The notes: a model not told the origin generated them from the letters alone. A DNA stretch of 64,000 nt from Wolbachia endosymbiont (group A) of Pogonocherus hispidulus (GCF_964028195.1 NZ_OZ034750.1:1240001-1304000), one strand, 5' to 3'. Numbered from the stretch's first letter, positions 26,301-34,828 are shown. Numbers and translations: made by a program.

Positions 26301-29300
26301 ATATGAAAGTTATGAATGATACCTTATTGCTATCACATAAAAGTAACACTCTTGTAAAAGTAGAGAACTGGAATACTCATCAACCAGCAAGGGAAATGAT
26401 GTTCGCTTTTAATGATGCAATAGTTTCTAATTCAAGGTGTATAGCTTCTACTTGTAATTCAGAAGATGTTATAGTGGATTTTAACGAAGTTATAGTGAGA
26501 ATTTTAAAATTGAATAAAGAATTGTTACTTGCTGTAAGAAGTCATGAGCTTAATGAGGTTAAAAATCTGATTAGCCAGGGTGCTAGCTTAGAAGCCAAAG
26601 ATGGTGATGATAATACTCCTCTACACTGGGCTTCTTGGAATAGTTATTTAGATATAGTAGAGTATCTCATTAAAAGTGATGCTAATTTAGAGGCAAAAAA
26701 CCGCTATGGCAGAACACCTTTACTTAATGCTTCTTGGAATGGTCATTTGGATGTAGTAAAGTATCTTGTTGAAAATGGTGCTAATTTAGAAGCTAAAGAC
26801 TATAATGGTAAAACACCTCTACACATGGCTTCTTTAATTGGTCATTTGGATGTAGTAAAGTATCTTATAAGCAAAGGAGCTGACATTAATACTAAAGCCA
26901 ATGATGGTAAAACACCGCTAGACATTGCTATTGATAAAAAACATGATAATGTTGAACAATATTTAAAACAAGTACAATTAGATAAAAAGTTGTTGACTGC
27001 TATGGAAGGTGTTGATCTTAATGAAGTTAGAGGTCTTATTGCCAAGGGTGCTAACATTGATACCAAAGACAAGGATGGCAATACACTACTGTATTCAGCT
27101 GCTGAAATGGGTGATTTAGACAGAATAAAATTCCTTCTTGACAATGGCGCTAATATTGAAACTGAAAATGGGGAATATCAAGCAACTCCTTTACATGGAG
27201 CAGTTGAAAACTATAGGCTAGATGCAGTCAAATTACTTCTTAGTCGTGGTGCTAATGTTAATGCTGAAGACAAAGGTCATTGGACACCTTTACATTACGC
27301 TGCTGATACCAACAGGCTTGATGTAGTGAAGTTTCTTGTAGGTGCTGGTGCTAATCTTGGTGCTACAAGTGATTACGGTAAAACACCGCTAGATATCGCT
27401 ATTGATAAAAAACATGTTAATGTTGAACAATATTTAAGGCAAGTACAATTAGATAAAAAGTTGTTACTTGCTGTAAGAAGTCATGAGCTTAATGAGGTTA
27501 AAAATCTGATTAGCCAGGGTGCTAGCTTAGAAGCCAAAGATGGTGATGATAATACTCCTCTACACTGGGCTTCTTGGAATAGTTATTTAGATATAGTAGA
27601 GTATCTCATTAAAAGTGATGCTAATTTAGAGGCAAAAAACCGCTATGGCAGAACACCTTTACTTAATGCTTCTTGGAATGGTCATTTGGATGTAGTAAAG
27701 TATCTTGTTGAAAATGGTGCTAATTTAGAAGCTAAAGGCTATAATGGTAAAACACCTCTACACATGGCTTCTTTAATTGGTCATTTGGATGTAGTAAAGT
27801 ATCTTATAAGTAAAGGGGCCAGCATTAACGCTAAAGACAAGGATGGTAAAACACCGCTCGATATTGCTATTGATAAAAAACTTGATAATGTTGTAGCATA
27901 TTTACGACAAACACAATTAGGTTTAAATGAACAATTGTTAGCTGTAGTACGGGATGGTGATTTTAATAAAGTTAAAGATCTTGTAGGTAGAGGTGCTAGC
28001 TTAGATATTCAAGATAGCAATAATGGTTGGACACCTATAATCTATGCCGCTCAGGGAAGTAAATGGGATATGGTCAAGTTCCTTATAGCTCAGGGTGCCA
28101 AGTTTAATAATGAGATTACATATCAAGGAACACCATCGCACTTTGCAGCTCAAGAAGGTAATCCAAATATGGTTCAATTTCTTCTTGATAAAGGTGCTAA
28201 TATTGAGGCTCAAGATGCATACAATAGGAAACCTTTGCATATTGCTGTTGACGCAAACAGGTTGAATGTAGTAAATCTACTTCTTGACAGGGGTGCTAAT
28301 TTAAAGGCTACAGACATGTACGGCAAAACACCTTTAGACCTAGCTATTCAAAAGGGTTACGAAGATATAGTAGAAGTTTTGAAACGAAAACAATTGGATC
28401 TAGATAAAGAATTATTAATTTCTGCAGAAAAAGGAGATCTTGAGAAAGTCAGAGACAGTATCAGACAAGGTGCTAACGTTAATGTTCAGGGTAGGCAGGG
28501 TTGGACTCCTGTGTTCTGGGCCATTCAAAAGAATAATTTTAATATAGTTGAACTTCTTTTAGATAACAGTGCTGATATTAAGGTCAAAGATAATGAAGGT
28601 TGGACACCTCTTCATTGGGCTGTTCAATTGGATTTATTAAATATGGTTAAGTATCTTGCTGAAAAAGGTGCTGATATTGATGCTTTAACTGCTGACGGTA
28701 GAACACCACTAGATATTGTTAGAGAAAAACTCAGAGTAAATGGTAAAAATGAAGAATGTAGTGATGTTGTGCAGTGCTTAGAAAAACTTAACCAAGAAAG
28801 AGAAAAGCCTGTACAACGCAGACGCCGTCATCATCATGGTTACTTATCACGTAAACCTTTTGCTATAGATTCAAGTAATCAACCTGAGATAGTAGCAAGC
28901 AGTAGCACAAGACCATCTTCATGGATAAATGATTGTATTTCTTGGGTGAAAAAATTAGCAGCCAGCACTTTCTCTATAATTCCTGCATTACCCTCTCAAT
29001 ACAACATTGCAGACAAGAATAATGTAAAAAGTGATAATAAAAACATACCACAAAGTACATCATCTGTTGGTTGGAATAAATTCCTAAATAATGAAAATAT
29101 TGCTCTTGCGAGTTGTGTTGCCGATGCATTAGATAATACTCCAAGTAGGCGCTATCAAGGTTTAATGAGTAAAGGAGTAGAAGTTGTGCCAAGCAGCAGA
29201 GTTGCAGTTGAATTTGCTCTTAAAAAATTTAATTCATTTGTAGAAGATAAAATAAGAAACCTAGAATCAAAAGAGCAAGCTAGAATACATGTTGAACTTA

Positions 29301-29488
29301 AAGATGCATATCCAGAAATAATAGCAAGCTTGGAAAGAGGAGTTGAATTTAGTGGTAATGTTGGGTTAGATAATGTTTTAGAAAAGTGCAAGAAGTGCTT
29401 TTGTACAAATGTCTTACCAAAGGATAAAGTATCAACTTGTCTTTCTGATGTAGGAGTAACCAAACTTGGAGGTAATCTCAATAGGTAG
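20312..29488 (+). CDS. cifB: CifB-like giant multidomain toxin (type V-like): OTU, two PD-(D/E)XK nucleases, pore region, ankyrins, latrotoxin-like C-terminus
   Basis: 3058 residues, uninterrupted. (1) ~55-225 OTU-type protease: PGDGSCLFWS (Asp63, Cys66), WGGE at 167, NHYNF (His214). (2) Nuclease 1: Asp522 in GYADIILL, Glu542-Leu-Lys544. (3) Nuclease 2: Asp899 in RIDML, Glu923-Leu-Lys925; both motifs look complete. (4) ~1011-1030 basic stretch (SKRKSSSPEYPPSKKPRRER), a nuclear-localisation-like signal. (5) ~1120-1900 TcdA/TcdB pore-forming-like region with hydrophobic helices near 1150 and 1283 and a furin-like SRDKR near 1384. (6) ~2067-2827 ankyrin repeats. (7) QRRRRHHH near 2836, then a latrotoxin-like C-terminal region. 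CifB paired with CifA causes embryonic lethality in known systems; here function is inferred. Confidence 0.8.
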   Translation: MFKAQYPIDHLKKEGVNSKITESSDEIQYIEQAKEFPQFKRYRRSDVDSESESRFKRIDVPGDGSCLFWSITMAYLIPVRNDNALFRQRYEVLFGNEGAVTRDLDHIRNLVQNLSAANYDDTFANLVRNVFRNRVVDYIGSHRNEFRDFVEGDFERYLKNMRNPNTWGGEPEIRAMSGILSATISVSGEVETQYGNGDIQIQLFHVGAPGNRNHYNFGLERGIVDNDVELAKGLKKVMGKGRPQDFELIQLLIEEADTEVGTSKQGEDFKSFETRFQSFVDQIPSYLHSVEKAGFFTHFFLGSFSTLLDTEIAEKLNIKKIYFSFDTSKTLKVAIVKNGQIGNAEDAIHNIDLFSISEGKRGHQFTVNELENILRNNIDRSKIRNRNVEQNIKNEIQDRIKSRLVQIYKEKDGIFVNMEVKEILDSPASKEFHEVEKGIWNNPEGDIAKLSDSDAQTVSRSLKKVLEKINNVHSEYVGSVVYDNSAREAAHHGFMVGVFMNFHYRYNLRVYPEQFAGRGYADIILLARGPDRALDSIPIIIELKAGAGPNATPDRALQQAEKYAQGFQPNVQRVLTTADNILCVGVNLDNPSPISDIKVSSRREEIIPLFQEILESTKDWDTQTIGKRELKEQVKDNLERIYHTFPGTPEKGDNHYFSRFLLGQSLLLSEDSETSLKKYIFIYEDNIPTEVHPNLRGLGRLAAQRSREALSTNLDASHAVVTMVLIPENTGKLVYVINIVEANRKDVPNKALPLDRLGREIGDREIVELSLNFDTRYKSDFKRYLTVWTEKYNSLQEYNNGAERFQGTFKKVPYPSELKETFDKALDIQSLSIGGYSRLLEKIGEGIFPFKSLVNKEAHFQGILNGAFSYYSDLKLQESPETRALVLTEFQTGRGERIDMLVHGIKFVAQGGNAEEYTPIGLELKASRQGKGAQALLREANDQINEEYKEGVTYKTLTDGDEVKFIGVVFDKGSNNPSKLILTSRTTKEGFIPVEVVHSSVHMLPTVGQCSKRKSSSPEYPPSKKPRRERSVSMACIDSFDEEKITEEEKEQRIKELFNADKVAERVKNIEFYDQLFKVSQQISEGEIIDKNVEEAFVAKIKDVDLNSIDPEIRDIVKEMKDNIENKEEVKNILRRSGVAEKIGKVAEGAGLAFTVFLVGKHIANGDVKGLGYDALNLWVMPKIGEKISGKMLELGTKLDSQMLKEFAPVMGRAIGNFAAFLGLAESIKARQSATDPVDIKIADLNIATNSIFIAADVPAVVTETMSAIGMEAGIIGEFAGPVGAAISVAVIIIAQFVEAGLEVEKLGEHIKLTDQEKHDLYWDFFLGKKVLDYIEHDMEAEEIYKQYISRILDQFKSNYDTIAISLPSILVTKEEYATSKHSRDKRQGHMMPSDVGKGIVELLGGFKCYTQTRVISNRLSFDLGTNITHFLYADNMNYYSRIIPSTVENYSVTCGPRDDDIAIHEKNREILYTLPSQASCGDSSPHRGRILNRVLEKWFLQEYSGDCYNAVIYRNKNSRGYGSVYYIPAQNANVNIVFQEKDILNGDRDRRDNIENRYYFEKSLDSCKVYSPAKNFFHIAGKFSCDLGTDGQKNIVITQGNLTTDSINIHSIIGSNRTNYLEFFNVDYVDGKGGNDVITAKNFTAIKGYFGDSIHGKGLVLLPINFNDIGNITHINNITTIYNKSGAFIGVDKQTSVKTADGLFVTPTKVDDKTGVVTNLHVTKSIGSNVVLDDELDNLRKIDNSNFNITKQLSSANYHSTIGSSSNHIFYPDKEHHNFYWEAPSNISHLYLFDNRNANITIAQANGILDFSQLNSTLNDMPFIENDKGEIKINKNGLNVTLLPDYKDVTVTFDGEEYYKLQGGELERDYCSHSLEIDGRFSVNGTDLLNHHNCFTFDSDKVLFLKLNNDLLLLSDRGALSISDYYSSVHKNWDLSIELSNKIMEPGEFGERADGFSSFRYYKPDEQGLQIYHNQPINNNDIGLVDLKGKSILDFDMKVMNDTLLLSHKSNTLVKVENWNTHQPAREMMFAFNDAIVSNSRCIASTCNSEDVIVDFNEVIVRILKLNKELLLAVRSHELNEVKNLISQGASLEAKDGDDNTPLHWASWNSYLDIVEYLIKSDANLEAKNRYGRTPLLNASWNGHLDVVKYLVENGANLEAKDYNGKTPLHMASLIGHLDVVKYLISKGADINTKANDGKTPLDIAIDKKHDNVEQYLKQVQLDKKLLTAMEGVDLNEVRGLIAKGANIDTKDKDGNTLLYSAAEMGDLDRIKFLLDNGANIETENGEYQATPLHGAVENYRLDAVKLLLSRGANVNAEDKGHWTPLHYAADTNRLDVVKFLVGAGANLGATSDYGKTPLDIAIDKKHVNVEQYLRQVQLDKKLLLAVRSHELNEVKNLISQGASLEAKDGDDNTPLHWASWNSYLDIVEYLIKSDANLEAKNRYGRTPLLNASWNGHLDVVKYLVENGANLEAKGYNGKTPLHMASLIGHLDVVKYLISKGASINAKDKDGKTPLDIAIDKKLDNVVAYLRQTQLGLNEQLLAVVRDGDFNKVKDLVGRGASLDIQDSNNGWTPIIYAAQGSKWDMVKFLIAQGAKFNNEITYQGTPSHFAAQEGNPNMVQFLLDKGANIEAQDAYNRKPLHIAVDANRLNVVNLLLDRGANLKATDMYGKTPLDLAIQKGYEDIVEVLKRKQLDLDKELLISAEKGDLEKVRDSIRQGANVNVQGRQGWTPVFWAIQKNNFNIVELLLDNSADIKVKDNEGWTPLHWAVQLDLLNMVKYLAEKGADIDALTADGRTPLDIVREKLRVNGKNEECSDVVQCLEKLNQEREKPVQRRRRHHHGYLSRKPFAIDSSNQPEIVASSSTRPSSWINDCISWVKKLAASTFSIIPALPSQYNIADKNNVKSDNKNIPQSTSSVGWNKFLNNENIALASCVADALDNTPSRRYQGLMSKGVEVVPSSRVAVEFALKKFNSFVEDKIRNLESKEQARIHVELKDAYPEIIASLERGVEFSGNVGLDNVLEKCKKCFCTNVLPKDKVSTCLSDVGVTKLGGNLNR
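26521..26880 (+). repeat. Intragenic duplication in cifB ankyrin region, copy 1
   Basis: Nearly identical to 27460-27819 (offset 939 bp = 313 codons). Over the clearest 300 bp the only amino-acid change I see is AKDYNGK versus AKGYNGK. Conservation at synonymous sites indicates a recent duplication or gene conversion. Confidence 0.85.
27460..27819 (+). repeat. Intragenic duplication in cifB ankyrin region, copy 2
   Basis: Second copy of 26521-26880. The DNA between (26881-27459) holds further, more divergent repeats, so the duplication unit is about 939 bp (several ankyrin repeats). Confidence 0.85.
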
Positions 29489-29849
29489 GTTATAATATAA
29501 GAGGTGGAGCTATAATATGCCAAGTAGTGGAAAATTTAAAGTGAAGGTGGCAAAATTAGCCACAAAATAATTAGGTATACCAGTAGCAAGTTTGATGGTT
29601 CTAATACTAACATGAATGAAGTAGGAATACAAGACTAGAGTTGGGGAATAAATGGTTAATATACTATCCATATTAAACTTACAGCACGTAGCTTTGATAT
29701 AGAAGTTTGGGTAACGTTATGATAGTAATTTATATAATTCTATGTGCAATCTTTATAGCCATTTTAGACAGTTCACTAGATTCTTAATTAGGGGATGTTT
29801 CTAACTTAGAGAAGGTTTTCATAAATGTTAAAGTGAATAAGTAGGAGTA
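29489..29849. other. Gene-free region after cifB
   Basis: 360 bp, no ORF above background. It has short broken frames (for example around 29520-29640) and may be decayed coding sequence. No clear terminator is seen after the cifB stop. Confidence 0.4.
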
Positions 29850-30746
29850 TTATGTTTTTTCTTTGAGTTGTGAAATTTCAGAATGAGAGAGGCCGGTAAT
29901 TTGAGCTATAACATCTATAGAGACACCGGCCTTAAGTGAGTTTTTGGCTACTTCAACTTTACCTTTTTGATGGCCGATTTGGATGCCTTCTTGTCTACCT
30001 TCTTGTTTACCTTCATCTCTAGCATCATCAAGACGTTGTTCCCAAATAGCAGCTTCTTTCTGTACACTCAATACTCTTTCTTCGTATGCTGCAAGATCCT
30101 CTTCTTCCCAACTAAACTTGTCTAATGCATCATATGCTAGCTTTATTATTGGTGATTTTTCTGCAATATCTTTTAGGTCTTCATCTGTAGTATCTTCTGC
30201 ATACCGGAAAAAAAAACACCACCTTTCTACTGTGCTCTCTAGTTGCTCTACTTTATTTTTTGCGAATTTAGGCAACTCAATAAAGACGAATTGAAAATCT
30301 TTTAAGTAATGTCCATTAGTCTTTATATCACGTATATTGTGAGTAGAAATATACTCAACCTCTGTAGGAAATAGCGTACTATTGGAAATAGCAATAAAGA
30401 ACACTTTCTTAAAATCAATGTAATTGCCAGATTGTCTTGAGTAAGCTTTAGCAGCATAAAGTTGGGCACGTTTTTCAAAGCACTTGTCTCTAGCGGGCTG
30501 CATCTCTGCAATATATCTATTCCCGAAAGAATCCTTACAGAGGACATCAACAATACTCTGTTTATCAGAAGCAATTTCAGGGTCCATAATAGTGCTAAGA
30601 AACTTAACATCTTGAATTGTGTTAACACCAGTAAAGCCTAAGATGTCATTCAAAAAGTGGATAAGAATCTTCTTATTTTTTTCAGTGCCGAACACTCGTT
30701 TGAAGGGCAGGTCATATTTAGGATCGAGGAACTTAGAAAAAGTCAT
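29850..30746 (-). CDS. Rpn/PD-(D/E)XK-family putative recombination-promoting nuclease
   Basis: 298 residues, opening FSKFLDPKYDLPFKRVFGTE, ILIHFLNDILGF: the Rpn (formerly 'putative transposase') family. Nuclease residues: SIVDVLCKDSFGN (Asp) and RYIAEMQ (E-x-Q, the form usual in this family). Later KLAYDALDKFSWEEEDLAAY, a Gln/Gly-rich EGKQEGRQEGIQIGHQKGKV hinge and a final GVSIDVIAQITGLSHSEISQ helix pair. Very common and multicopy in Wolbachia. A group II intron lies 18 bp before its ATG. It probably promotes RecA-independent recombination. Confidence 0.88.
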   Translation of the reverse strand: MTFSKFLDPKYDLPFKRVFGTEKNKKILIHFLNDILGFTGVNTIQDVKFLSTIMDPEIASDKQSIVDVLCKDSFGNRYIAEMQPARDKCFEKRAQLYAAKAYSRQSGNYIDFKKVFFIAISNSTLFPTEVEYISTHNIRDIKTNGHYLKDFQFVFIELPKFAKNKVEQLESTVERWCFFFRYAEDTTDEDLKDIAEKSPIIKLAYDALDKFSWEEEDLAAYEERVLSVQKEAAIWEQRLDDARDEGKQEGRQEGIQIGHQKGKVEVAKNSLKAGVSIDVIAQITGLSHSEISQLKEKT

Positions 30747-30764
30747 AAGAAAGAACCTTGGAGA

Positions 30765-32634
30765 GTAGACCGGCGGAGCTTCCCCACCAGTCTCTCGCAG
30801 AACTGTACGTAAACCTCTCGATTTATACAGCTCCCGTTATTCAGCCTTTTGATCCCAATCCTAGTGTCCAGTGATAGAAAATATTTGGAGACCTCTTTCT
30901 CACTTTTGCTAGAAATTGCTTTGCTAGTCTTCCATGATTTCGAAGTTTCTTATATTTGGCTCTGACCCATCCTACTAGGTGCCACTCTACATTTCTGAGA
31001 GATGGATACATCTCTGATTTATAAAACCTGCCATAGTACTGATACCAGCCTCGGACTATAGGATTTATTTTCTTTGATATTTTCTCTAGTGTTGTATATG
31101 TTTGCCTACGTATTTTCCATGACCTTATGGTTTGGTTGATCTTCTTCTTGGCTTTGTTGCTAATTGCAGGTAGAAATGAGACAAAATAGTTTCCTATTTT
31201 ATTGTTCTTTGCCAGTCTAGGTCTGAACGTGTAACCCAGAAAGTCAAAGCTCTGTATTGGAAACTCATCTCTCCTATTGTCATCCTTACAGTACACTATT
31301 TGTGTCTTTTCAGGATGTAATTTTAGCTTAAACTCAGCCAATCTTTCTTCGATCTTGTCTTTTATGAATTTTGCCTGTTTCTGGGTTTTACAGTGCACCA
31401 TTGCATCATCTACATATCTCTCAAATGGTATTGTTGGGTAGTTTTGCCTCATCCACATATCAAATGCATGATGCATAAATATGTTAGAAATGATTGGGCT
31501 TACAGAACCTCCTTGTGGAACTCCCTTATTCCTAACTACCTTACTGCCATCTGCTAGTTGAATCGGGGCTTTCATCCACCTTTCCACGTACAGTATGACC
31601 CACTTGCAATCTGTATGCTTCTTGATAGTTTGCAATGCTAACACATGATCCAGATTGTCGAAAAATCCAGAAATATCAAGATCTATCGTCCAATCACTTC
31701 TCCAACATCTCTTACACGCTGTACTTACCGCATCCAGTGCAGACTTGTTTGGTCTATAACCATATGAATCTTCGTGAAATTCCGGCTCTATTAACGGTTC
31801 GAGATACATAGTAGCTGCTGTTTGCCCTATCCTGTCGAATACTGAAGGAACACATAAAGTTCTTTGTCCTCCTGTATCTTTTGGTATCGCAACAGCTTTT
31901 ACTGCTTCTGGAAAATAACTTCCGGATGACATCCGATTCCACAGTTTGTATAGATTATCTTTTAGATTTTCTTCAAACTTTGTTACCGAGACCTCATCTA
32001 CACCTGCCGCACCTCTGTTTTTGGATACTTGTTTATAAGCTTTCCAAATCAGTTGCTTTGGTATGTCAAAAGATTTTGTTTTATTCATTAACTCTTCCCT
32101 TTCGGTTGATAAATAATTAAAACTAAATAACTCAGCCCCTTCGCTCCATTTCCATTACAAAAACTTCTTCACTACTACGAGCTAATCCGCCCCTGTTTTT
32201 CGCATCAGTACTCTCTTCCTTAGAGTTCAGCTCCTTGGACTTCTCCCTTATCATCGAAACGACAGGTTCCCGTAGTTCCACACAATAGCCTGAAATAGGT
32301 TCATGCCACCTATATGCCGGATGCCACCTACCCAGTAGACAAGTTCCCGATAGGCTTATCCCAAGTTACTTTTTCTCCCCTGGTTTTGACATCATCGCAT
32401 TACCTTTCGACGTGTAATCAGTGGTTCACTTGCATTCATCTCTCTATTTCACACATGACGCATAATTACGCCTTTTCCATAACGCTCACTACCTTGGCTC
32501 TTTACCAAAGCAGCTTATGGTTGTTTGAAGCCTGCTCTTGTAAACCGGCTCCGAGGGGTCCACCCTCATCTATTGTACAGCTTTCGCACTTAGTTTGCTC
32601 TTTCCTGAACATTCCTTGTGTCTCTACGGCACAC
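30765..32634 (-). mobile_element. Group II intron 1 (upstream of the Rpn gene)
   Basis: On the minus strand the unit starts GTGTGCCGTAGAGACACAAG at 32634, the group II 5' consensus (GUGYG). It ends with domain V (GAGCTGTATAAATCGAGAGG and the pairing TTTACGTACAGTTCT, 30800-30845) and domain VI, closing ...GGTCTAC at 30765. About 1870 bp, with a reverse transcriptase inside. It sits in non-coding DNA just before the Rpn start codon. Confidence 0.82.
30841..32088 (-). CDS. ltrA: Group II intron reverse transcriptase/maturase
   Basis: 415 residues. RT blocks: QVSKNRGAAGVDEVSVTKFE, GQRTLCVPSVFDRIGQTAA, DLDISGFFDNLDH, GVPQGGSVSPIISNIFMHHA, FERYVDDAMVHC (YVDD catalytic motif) and FDFLGYTFRPR. Then the thumb/maturase region INPIVRGWYQYYGRFYKSEM. 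No HNH endonuclease domain at the C-terminus. Intact. It helps its own intron splice and move. Confidence 0.92.
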   Translation of the reverse strand: MNKTKSFDIPKQLIWKAYKQVSKNRGAAGVDEVSVTKFEENLKDNLYKLWNRMSSGSYFPEAVKAVAIPKDTGGQRTLCVPSVFDRIGQTAATMYLEPLIEPEFHEDSYGYRPNKSALDAVSTACKRCWRSDWTIDLDISGFFDNLDHVLALQTIKKHTDCKWVILYVERWMKAPIQLADGSKVVRNKGVPQGGSVSPIISNIFMHHAFDMWMRQNYPTIPFERYVDDAMVHCKTQKQAKFIKDKIEERLAEFKLKLHPEKTQIVYCKDDNRRDEFPIQSFDFLGYTFRPRLAKNNKIGNYFVSFLPAISNKAKKKINQTIRSWKIRRQTYTTLEKISKKINPIVRGWYQYYGRFYKSEMYPSLRNVEWHLVGWVRAKYKKLRNHGRLAKQFLAKVRKRSPNIFYHWTLGLGSKG

Positions 32635-32718
32635 AAAAAGCATTAATAATTATACACAATTCTGAAGAAATGTTCAACAATTAAACGTAGTTGATTTATG
32701 TTAACCTGTATAATATTT

Positions 32719-33623
32719 ATGACAAACATCTCGATAAGGTACCAGATAGCACAAAAAGTAAGGAGCTGGAGGTTAAAACAAAAATATACTCTGAAAAACT
32801 TAGCAGACAAGGCAGGCATAAACTATCATACACTGATAAGATACGAGCAAGGAACATGTGGCATTCCAACTGAAAAGTTAAAAATCCTAGCAGAGGCGTT
32901 ATCAATTAATGTTAGAAATCTCTTTCCAAGACGAAAAGTACTAAAAGAAAGTAGTTGTTTCGACAAAGCTAAGATTGAGGAAATGTATAATTTCATAGAA
33001 AAAACAGGAGGACACAAAGCAATTTATGCATTAGCCAAATCTGTTCGAGCTGAAGAAGAAAGTAATATAAAAGCAGCAAGAATAAGAATTGCAAAGAATC
33101 TAGTTAAGGCGGGGTTTGATACTGAGATTATCTATCGAGCAACGGGCTTATCAATTGAAGAATATGCTGATAGAGAGAGTATCGGTTGTACAAGCCAAAA
33201 CGGAGGACAAGAGATAAAAAAGTGGAAGAGGATATACTCAAGAAGAATTAGCAAAAAAGCTAGATGTAGGACCCTCGCAGGTACATCATTATGAACAAGA
33301 CTCTTTTAAGTGAAAGGTTATGGGAAATAGCAAAAGAACTATCAGTAGATGTTGAAGATCTGATAAAGGAATACAAAGAAAATGATTGCGAAGATGGTGA
33401 AACAGAAAATGAATTATTAAGTTGGGCAAGAGAATATAGAAAAATTGACAATCAAGAATCACTAGATGAACTGAATATATGGGTAGAATTTTTATTGCAA
33501 AGAAAGCAAATTTACAAAGAGAAGATTGATAAAATAGAGGGAATGAAAGTTGCAAATAATTTACTCAAGTTAGGTTTTTCTACTGATGTTATTTCTAAAA
33601 TAGTAACAACTTCTTTTACATAA
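32719..33623 (+). pseudogene. Double-HTH (XRE) regulator, frameshifted
   Basis: The N-terminal half is intact: VRSWRLKQKYTLKNLADKAG, NYHTLIRYEQGTCGIPTEKL, then the linker AARIRIAKNLVKAGFDTEII. After about residue 160 the homologous second HTH is found in other frames: GYTQEELAKKLDVGPSQVHH at about 33232-33290, then ERLWEIAKELSVDVEDLIKE from 33312 to 33623. Two frame changes are needed to recover the two-HTH protein seen intact at 38358 and 39325. Short products (198 and 110 residues) could still be made. Confidence 0.8.
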
Positions 33624-33808
33624 AGGGTTAATTTTCAATTAGATAAACAAGCATCTGTTAATATCTTAATTTTTTGATGAAAAAATAAGTAAAAAAGATT
33701 GAAAAATTGATTTGACTTCACTCGGAAGCTATGGCTTTATGCCAAGACTGCTAAAAAAGTAGCAGTAAACAATTAAAAACAATTTGTTATTAACGAGGAG
33801 TATATTTT

Positions 33809-34332
33809 ATGAATAATAGTGAAAAACTTACAGAAGAAATAGAGAGAGTACTACAAAGCGGAGGAGGAAGTGCTCTATTTGATCGCGAAATAGTGGCAGT
33901 GCTTCTAGGAGCAGTTCATGACAGAAAGCAAGCACAAGATGTGACTAAAACTTTAATGGATAATTGCCCAGGAATAGGAGAAATTTTAGGGCGAGAAATC
34001 GATGACCTGAAAATGATAGACGGAATGACTGAACATGCAGCCGCAGCAATTGAATGTGTTAAAGAAGCTTACAAGAGGGCACTAAGAGAAGGGTTAAAGA
34101 GAGGCCCTGCAATGGATAGCCAAGAAAAGCTCATAGAATATGTAAGGGTAAGTATAGGCTTTTCAGCAAAAGAAGCTGTCCAGATAATATATTTGGATAC
34201 ACAGTACCGTTTGATAAGAGACGAAGTGTATTTTGGTACAATAGATGAGGTGCACCTATCTGAAAGGAAAGTGGTAAAAAAGGCATTATCAATGGAGGCA
34301 GCATCGATAATATTAGCACACGATCAACCACC
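33809..34332 (+). pseudogene. radC: RadC-like JAB protein, N-terminal part (split by a serine-recombinase element)
   Basis: 175 codons: LTEEIERVLQSGGGSALFDR, REIDDLKMIDGMTEHAAAAI (HhH-like), then MDSQEKLIEYVRVSIGFSAK and VQIIYLDTQYRLIRDEVYFG of the JAB/MPN fold. It ends SIILAHDQPP, exactly where the metal-binding H-x-H-P motif should be. The rest of the motif (NHPEGRLKPSDEDEAVTKDL) resumes at about 36775-36781. Function of RadC proteins is unsettled; phage copies are common. Confidence 0.85.
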
Positions 34333-34591
34333 TTAATACCCCATTCAACAACCAAAAAGAGATTACAGTTACAGATCCAACTCATCCGCTATTTGGCAGA
34401 ACTTTTCCTATATCCTTTATCAGTTCAAGAGCCCATTGTAGTAGTAATGTATTTGTTATTCATCGTAATAACATAATTCTGCGTATCCCGTTTCTTGCTA
34501 CCAACTTAGCCAGTAAGCAAGATTTTCTCACAAGTAAATTAACATGGGATTCATTATACGAATTTGTTTCTTTAGCAAAGGAGTATAAATT

Positions 34592-34828
34592 ATGCCATGT
34601 AAACCAAATAGAGTGTGGAAAAAAATGCCGCAATGTCTCAAATCAGAAATTTTAGAAAACATATTATTAGTGTCCAAAGAGGTCATCCATGAATACATCA
34701 GAGCTAATTACAGCACAACATTTAACACGCGAAGCGATAATTTACATAAGACAATCAACACCTCATCAAGCACTGAGCAATCAAGAAAGTTTGGAGTTAC
34801 AGTATGCGCTGAAACAAAGAGCTATTGA
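34592..34828 (+). CDS. Small protein preceding the recombinase
   Basis: 78 codons: PNRVWKKMPQCLKSEILENI, LLVSKEVIHEYIRANYSTTF. AAGGAGT precedes the ATG. A short 'PNk.WkllP...l..i...ev..EhiR' protein before this type of recombinase is something I recall from other proteobacterial elements. The last ~45 codons overlap the recombinase in another frame. The accessory role is unknown. Confidence 0.5.
   Translation: MPCKPNRVWKKMPQCLKSEILENILLVSKEVIHEYIRANYSTTFNTRSDNLHKTINTSSSTEQSRKFGVTVCAETKSY

Noticed and set aside
32314..32646. 110-codon ORF and neighbours inside group II intron 1
   Set aside because: Antisense of the intron's structured 5' RNA domains; not a protein gene.
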